A stretch of 64,000 nt of DNA. It comes from Powellomyces hirtus (Eukaryota > Chytridiomycota > Chytridiomycetes > Spizellomycetales > Powellomycetaceae). Where the stretch lies: NCBI GenBank assembly GCA_025526995.1, contig JAHLKG010000023.1, positions 248,001 to 312,000 on the forward strand, read 5' to 3'. The position numbers and the translations under genes are program-made. The notes beneath the pieces were generated by a model. That model saw only the letters and a list, made by a program, of their open reading frames with translations. It searched no databases and was not told the DNA's origin. Within the stretch, counting starts at the first letter, position 1; each line of letters starts with the position of its first letter. Below are positions 57,872 to 64,000 of this stretch, piece by piece.

Positions 57872-60130
57872 ACTGCCTCGCTCATGCATTGCCTTCCCCA
57901 TCTATAAACGCCCTATGGACACCAAATGCCCAGACCTTTCTTTCTTTTCCCCTTTTTTCATCTGTACCTCTCTCATATCTTCATGTATCTTTGAGCGTGA
58001 TGCCCTTTTTCCAAAATATACATAGCTTTGTTCGTTGCCGTTGTCCAAATATGCAGAGAGAAATGATGCATCAACCATGACCTATCGTCACGCGCTGCAT
58101 TTTGTAGGATCCGAGACGAGAAAGTCCATTCACACATGTCCTGGCCGTCGATGACGAAACGATAAGTTTTTAGCTTTTAGCATGTGTACACGGGCATGGC
58201 CGAAATTTCCGCTGTGCGAGATCACAATGCAAGAAGGGAAATATGCTGAAGTTAGACACGACTCTTTGTCTCTGTTTGTGCGTTTATTTTGACTTTGGGC
58301 GCCTTGCTGTTTCTTTTCTGTGTCTCTCTCGGCGATACCCTGAGAGTCAGATCCGGATGGCCCACGCAAGCCTGTTGAAGTTGCGACTGGCGACGCTGCA
58401 TGAAGGTGCGGCAGCCAAGCACTACAAGCTAGATCATGGCGCGCAGACACCATCTTGTAAGACTGTAAGAAAACAAACGTAGAGATATCCAGCCAATATT
58501 TCCACCTGCCCCACGGGATCTGGGTACAGGTGGTATATACAGGCGGAGGTTGCTTTTGCACGCCAGAACATAGTGAACGACCTATTTCAGAAGAAGCCCG
58601 TCACTGAAATGGGCGCGCGTATAAGATTTGGCTGCGAGACTTCATACGTCACTCGTCCTCACTTGCTCACAACGAGATAGCGCAAAAAAGCCAATGAGAT
58701 GGTGAGGAGGTGAGGACACTCGACGGAGCAAGCCCTGCATTGAGATGATTTGACAGCTTCTTTAAATGGCACCAGTCTATTTTGAACAAGAGAGCAGGGA
58801 AGGATTTAGTTAGCATGGAAACTCATAGATACCAAAGCGGCCAATCCTCCCCAAGTTCTGTCATCAATCCTTCCGGTATCGAACGTCAGCGCATAAAACG
58901 TTTTCAACATTGTGTGTTCGGACAATGTAGATAAGGTTTGCATTACCATCCTCCGTTCATTCCCAAATCCTCCCGCCCTTATAGCTGCATTCTACTTACC
59001 ATGTGCGTACTGGCAAATGTAGTCGAGGGCATGCAGTTTGCAAAGAACGCACGAGCGACAAAAAGAATTTATGGGAAAAGTTTGACCACGTGATGAGAGG
59101 TCCGCGCCACATGGGGCGCAGCTACGTCATTTGGAAATATCGCAGTTTCGCATCACAGTAGCCTAGGAGCATCAAATCTTTTCTTTCTTCATTCATGACA
59201 TACGATGGCCCACATGGTGAAAGCTTCAGTTTGAAGCTGCTCACTCACCATATTTAGGGCGAGAAGGTAATGAAAGCCCAAGAGTCCCCATGAAATCACG
59301 CTCACCAGTTCGGCCAAATAATAGCGCACGGTCCTCGACCAAGTGGCAACTGCCACGTAACTTAATTCTGACAGCATATACGTTACTGCACATGTTTTTG
59401 GAATCTGGACAAAAAGATAGATAGAGGCGTTACCGATTGTTCAAAACAAGCTCATAAAAACTTTTCTGACGGCCTCCCAAAGAGGAATAATATACATTCA
59501 TAAGCTCGTATTGCAGTGACCCGATCGCCACATACTGTAAACCCTCTCCGTAATGGAAATTGATCTTTTGGGGCCATCAAATCACCACTGTACCCAGTAC
59601 AGTGATACGTAGCACGCCGAAATGCACCGCTTTCGGCAACAACTGCTACAGGTTTTAAAGAGACAGACACCGCGCCGACGAAAGCGGCAACCCACCATCA
59701 CATTGTGGAGCTCATTGAGGTTTTGTAAGGAATGAACCTTCACAGTGTTTGGTTGTCAGACTGATAGCTGATAGAGTGCCTAGCGTTGTTTACATTCACT
59801 GGTAAACATATTGTATAACATTACTCATATTGTCTAGGTTTAGATCGCGTTGTTCTTTTGGTGATCAGTAGACTGTCTAGTGCTATCATATTGTCTGATT
59901 GTATAGTGATTGGAGTGCTTGCTTTAACAGACTGAGGTGACCGGTGGTCAAAATTGATCCGGAATGGCGCCAGAAAATGCACAACTGCGGGAAGCGGGGC
60001 TCACGATGAATTCACACCTATCAGCCTTTGTTTGTCCATTCTTTCCGTCATTATTAACTATGAGTTGAGTTCTACAATGTACTATTAACTCTATGTATCA
60101 GAAAGGGTCCAGCCCCCGCTTACTACCGAT
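57872..60130. other. Long intergenic stretch without a recognised gene
   Basis: A 2.3-kb region of mostly closed frames. A minus-strand frame at about 58130-58561 lacks domain or splice support. No RNA gene or repeat was identified. Confidence 0.5.
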
Positions 60131-60850
60131 CTACAAGAACAGGAGACCCGAAGTAACGGATGCAAGAAGCAATGCGACACAACCAGTGGCCGCGGATGCA
60201 GAGTTTGTTTGCACTTGCGGATAGGGGTTCTGTGCCTTGACACCCTCAGTGTAAACATAGGTATAACCGAGCTCAGGGCTCTTCACGACAATTCCCCAGA
60301 ATCGGATGGAGCCTGAGGTAGGAGTAGCGGGGGGCAGCCATTGGAAAGTTGCGGGGAGGGTCTTTGCGTCAGTGTTTTTGGAAGCGAGAGTCGCCGCAAG
60401 ACCGAGTTTAGCGCAACCGGCCGGGTTGGAGGTTTCGTCCTTGCCGTCCAGAGTCTCGTAGGCACCCTTATCGTAGTTGACCCAGGTGCCAGAGTGGTTG
60501 CCGTAGCGGTTTTCGGCAGCGTAGAGGAGGATCTGCTGGAAATTCCCGCCGCCGGGAACGGTGACATTCACCGCAACGTTCGGGTTGTATTCCTTCAGTC
60601 CCGCGTCGAAAACGAGGCTGTAGCCGGTGACAGCATTGTTTGCTCCGACGGTTTTGAGGGCATCGAGCTAATAGATTGTGTTTAAGAGGTGGCAATGGAA
60701 GGAAAGAGAGGTTAGCGGGAAAATAATAATGACACGACAAAAGTTCTAATGCACATGTCGTACCTTTCCGGTATCGGCTTGGCAGAGCTGGAATGCGCTG
60801 ACGGCGGGGGCCAACAGGCAGGCAACGACGGACAGAGCAGTGAAGCGCAT
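60131..60850 (-). CDS. Secreted Reeler-like protein, likely GPI-anchored (2 exons, 207 aa)
   Basis: Exons 60764-60850 and 60131-60667 join in phase. Residues 1-19 (MRFTALSVVACLLAPAVSA) are a clear signal peptide. The mature part fits a reelin-type beta sandwich: YNPNVAVNVTVPGGGNFQQILLYA, ENRYGNHSGTW, a paired Cys (NPAGCAKLG), and TFQWLPPATPTSGSIRFWG. The C-terminus ends in a small-residue site (SASAATG) and hydrophobic tail (CVALLLASVTSGLLFL), as in GPI-anchored proteins. It probably sits at the cell surface; its ligand and role are unknown. An uncharacterised DOMON-like fold is the alternative. Confidence 0.72.
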
Positions 60851-61467
60851 TTCGGATGGTATTCTTCTTGCTTAAGTTGAACTTGGAGGGATGAGGAAGA
60901 CGACTTTCTAACTTTCCACAGCGTTTTGCGGCCTAAACGGCTACCTTATGTCAGAATTGTTACGTGCGGCTCAGTTGATTTAGATCTTTTTTCGCGTCTT
61001 CTCTCATCGTCACGTTGGGCAACTTGGGCGCTTTCATCAACACACAAATAACATGTGGAAAGTGTATATCTACTGTATTAGCGGGAATATGTTTCTTTTG
61101 GTCAATGTTTTTTCTTGCCGCACTTTCATTTCGTTGTTCTGATTGACCAATGAAGGTCGGAATACTGTGTCCACCTTGTCTCTCTACTGTAATATGAAGC
61201 TCGTTGACATCAATGTTGGCAAGAATGTGTTGATAGAAGGCATGAAATGCTAAGGGTAGATGTATTTACAGAATCAATGTGTCCTCGTCCTCGCGTAAGT
61301 GCTCGACAAGCCGGACGACGAATAAGGCAAAGTGGCAAAAAGGTGTTCATCAGGAATTTTGACAGCGGATGACTAAGCAATCCCGATCATCCGCTTGATT
61401 CTTTGCTGGCCTGTTGTTTTGCAATCCATCTTGCCTGTAACCGATATCGGTAGTACATTCACGACCA
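60851..61467. promoter_or_regulatory. Divergent upstream interval of the Reeler-like and TRIC-like genes
   Basis: A 617-bp region between divergent starts. There is no gene and no recognised promoter element beyond A/T-rich tracts. Confidence 0.4.
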
Positions 61468-62616
61468 ATGACCTGGTGGCCGCTTCTTCATGACGGCTTG
61501 CATGCCTTTGCTGCGACGCCGTTCCTGGCTCTTTTGCATTCTATTGGTATAGCGGTGAGCATGCTCCGCCAGTCGCGCGAAGGACACAAGTCCCGTTTGA
61601 GCTGAATGGTTTGCTTGTGCTTTCGCATACCATGGACAGTATTCACTCCGGAAAGCATTCCCGCAAGCTAGGAATGAGCCGTTTTTGAAGGGATTGTGTA
61701 TGTGTATTGGTTGGGAAATGGTCGGTTGTCTGGCGCCACTCTTTTACTTATTGGCCTGCGTGTATTATGTTTGGCAGTGTCACACTTGTTGGTGGCTTTG
61801 GGTGGTGGTAAGGGAGAGAACTTCACACTCAATGATTGATGATGAGGACATTCATCTAGGAGGACTGCTGATGCTCGCTGATTATCTCAGGAACTGTTGC
61901 CGCATTCCTAACCGCGCGCCCACTCCCGATCCTCACCTCCAACCTGGTCCTCCCAATCTACGTTTCCGGCTACCTACTCATCAACCACGTCTGTGCAATC
62001 TACTGCGTTCTGAACGCTGTCAGTCCCCTCTGGGATATGGCGTTTGCAGGTCTGGATGGGGCGTCCCGCGCATGGGCGCTCTGCAACGGTTTGGACTCGT
62101 TCCGCGCGCATGTAAATTACGGACATTTGTCGAAAGATGCCGTGGTTGGCCAGTTTGTCCTAGGCGTGCTGTCGATCACTGCGGGTGGGATACTGTTCAA
62201 GTGGTTCAATGGGATCAGAAGATGGCAGTGGCCGGGATGGGACTTTGGAGTTGTTTGCGTTGTAAGTATTTCAAGTCGATTTTCGTTGAAAGGGCTATGG
62301 TGCGCTTTCAAACCGACCCGCCTCAAATCTCTTGCAGATTACGGCACTGTACGTTGCCTACGGCGACTCCACCCACGGGCTCGGATCCCACCTGCGAACT
62401 CAGCTCAAACCGCTGGCACACGTTCAAAAAGCCATCGGAATGAACGACGTGCTTGATCACGCCGAAGTGCGGACCTTGTGTGCGGCCCTCATGGCGGCCG
62501 GGTTCTTGGCCGGCCAGTGGATCAACCTGGCGTCCAGCATGGTGGCTTCGCAGCCCCGCATCAAGGCGAGGCCAGTGAAGCCTGTCGCTGGTGGAACGAA
62601 GGGAAAGCGCGAATGA
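61468..62616 (+). CDS. TRIC (TMEM38)-like intracellular cation channel (4 exons, 273 aa)
   Basis: Exons 61468-61554, 61640-61724, 61891-62261 and 62338-62616 join in phase. Start MTWWPLLHDGLHAFA. Hydrophobic segments include FLALLHSIGIA, GLCMCIGWEMVGGTVAAFL (with the GG expected in TRIC helix 2), LVLPIYVSGYLLINHVCAIY, FVLGVLSITAGGILFKWF and VVCVITALYVAY. MAFAGLDGASRAWALCNGLD occupies the place of the TRIC repeat 1-2 linker and helix 4. The tail is Lys/Arg-rich (ARPVKPVAGGTKGKRE). TRIC channels supply K+ counter-current during ER Ca2+ release. The exon 2 donor (GTTGTC) is weak but is the one that gives the needed phase. Assignment rests on pattern, not search. Confidence 0.6.
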
Positions 62617-62992
62617 AGAACTTCAGATTCGCGGCTCTGTACCTCATAGCGGCATAGTCTCAGGCAGCAGGTAGCATGCATAGAAACTTTTTATACTGTA
62701 GCTAGCGGATACTTACTTGAAATCTTGCGGAAGTCTTTCATACGGAGACTTCTGAGATAGTGTAGACCCTGGTGGCCAGTATTATGTAACTAAATGATGG
62801 AAATGATAAAAGAAAAGGATTGAAAGATTATCATTGCTCAATGGACCAAAGCGTTTGACTGGAATAAAACATCTCATTTCATCCAAAAACGAGAGAAGCA
62901 GATATGATTACAAAGTGAAGAGAGCGGGATTAACCAGATGACTGGGTTCGGATGGGGTAACGAGGCGTTTTCGGATTCTGTTGTGACGCTGC

Positions 62993-64000
62993 CTATAGCT
63001 TTTGCACGTAGTTTGCCGGGAAGGCACCGGTTTGGCCGTGGAACTCTCCGACGTACCAGTCGGCATCCTGGTGCGCGAGAAAAGCGCAAATAATGTCAGA
63101 CCCATATTGTCATCGCCATAGGATTTCGCAAGATGCCCTCTCGGACGCCATCACGAACTAGACGGACGCCATCACGAACTAGACATAGGAAAACGCATCG
63201 TACTTACAGATGAGTCAGTCAACTTTCCAATGTCTCCTGCCCGGAAGCTGATTTCATCGTCCGCGCCAGCGGTGTAATCGTACAGGGCTTTAATTTGTGG
63301 TACACTCGGCACCGCGACACTTGCCATAGACGTTCGATTAGAAGCAAGCTGTAAAATGGGTCGTTAGATGTGATCATTGCAATGCCGTATCTGCATCAAA
63401 CCCATTGTACGCACTCCTGGCAGGGGCCGGACATCGGACTCTTCGATAAGCTCGACGTAGTTGACAGGGAATTGTCCCTGAAAGACGTGGGAAACAGCGG
63501 TAAGTCGGATGAGATGGCAATGGTGAGCATAAGCAGGACATACCTTTCCACGGGAGCCCTCCCCTTCCCACCATGCAGGACTTCCCGTATCCTTGTTGGT
63601 GATCTGAATCACATCACCAACGTCCATCGACAGTTCACCATCGCAGGTACTCTCATAAGCATACAGGGCACGGGCCATGACTGAATGCAAACCGTTAGGA
63701 GGATCTATTCAGTGGGACACTTGCGAGAAGCCTAGACGATACCTTTGGTGGGCTTCGGAAGATTGTTAGAAGGTGATCTGGGTATAGTGGAGGTTCGTCT
63801 AGAGGCTATGGTTTCGGCCATGGACATGCGGTGGCTTTGTGTGGTTGCAGCTCTGGCCAAGCTGGACATAGAAACGGAAGATGGCATGTTGCTCGACATG
63901 GATGCTTGCAGGGCTTGCCACCCTTGCGTGAACACTATCGGGAACTGCCCACTTTCCCCAGTGCGGTTCAGTCGACCCTCCCACCATGCCTCGTCGGTGA
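62993..64000 (-). CDS. Multi-SH3 adaptor protein, 5' end beyond window
   Basis: Visible exons, in minus order: about 64000-63743, 63680-63544, 63477-63415, 63348-63208 and 63067-62993, all in phase. Three SH3 domains are seen. The end of one lies at the window edge (DEAWWEGRLNRTGESGQFP); a second is ARALYAYESTCDGELSMDVGD to WWEGEG and GQFPVNYVEL; a third, C-terminal, is IKALYDYTAGADDEISFRAGD to DWYVGEFHGQTGAFPANYV. A Ser/Met-rich linker separates the first two. Such proteins bind Pro-rich partners in actin patches or endocytosis (Abp1, Bzz1, Sla1-like), and the exact family is not decidable from this part. It is convergent with the TRIC-like gene (376 bp apart). A 21-bp unit is repeated twice in its last-but-one intron region (63142-63183). 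Confidence 0.85.

Noticed and set aside
56339..57901. 520-codon open frame on the minus strand
   Set aside because: It lies exactly antisense to the M1 aminopeptidase last exon and reflects its GC-biased third positions; it has no domain.
58130..58561. 143-codon minus-strand frame
   Set aside because: No ATG-supported conserved domain, no splice evidence, and composition like the flanking non-coding DNA.

Overview
The window looks like nuclear DNA of a flagellated (zoosporic) fungus, most likely a chytrid. The evidence is the mix of genes. Fungal hallmarks are a PMA1-type plasma-membrane H+-ATPase, a Siw14-type phosphatase, a UBE2J/Ubc6-type E2 and TRAPPII Trs120. Alongside them sit two cilium-associated genes, Tubby and an OFD1-like basal-body protein, which non-flagellated fungi normally lack. 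Genes carry many short GT-AG introns, mostly 45-110 nt, and lie 0.2-1 kb apart on both strands. All exon joins given here were worked out by hand from GT/AG sites and reading phase. Gene family names are recognised from motifs, not from a search.

Left end (1-11.6 kb) is a retrotransposon nest. A decayed Ty1/copia-order element, about 912-11600, has a chromodomain between integrase and reverse transcriptase. It is interrupted by a 6.2-kb Ty3/gypsy chromovirus at 5031-11251, bounded by near-identical 414/418-bp LTRs and the 5-bp duplication GCTCC. A third possible LTR lies at 637-911. Both elements are dead: most of their in-frame stops are TGA, as expected if CGA codons lost a methylated C. 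The copia 3' LTR ends about 230 bp upstream of a tRNA-Gln(CTG) gene.

12-20.4 kb: Tubby (+) and OFD1-like (-) are convergent. OFD1-like is divergent from a Siw14-type phosphatase (+), and a low-complexity hypothetical gene (-) follows. 20.4-23.3 kb is gene-poor, with a weak ParB-like candidate gene and a G-tract-anchored duplication.

23.3-41 kb is dense housekeeping: an R3H protein (-), Trs120/TRAPPC9 (+), pyruvate dehydrogenase E1-alpha (-), a GGA clathrin adaptor (+), a UBE2J-type E2 (-), an F-box protein (-) and an LYR protein (+). Trs120 and GGA both act at the trans-Golgi, and the E2 is an ER-membrane enzyme.

41-45.2 kb is a degraded stretch holding an unresolved multi-exon coding remnant and a frameshifted ankyrin-repeat pseudogene. 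45.2-64 kb holds a small hypothetical gene (-), a mitochondrial-type PPR protein (-) with two recent in-frame internal duplications, the H+-ATPase (+), an M1 aminopeptidase (+), a secreted Reeler-like protein (-), a TRIC-like membrane channel (+), and the 3' part of a multi-SH3 protein (-) cut by the window edge.
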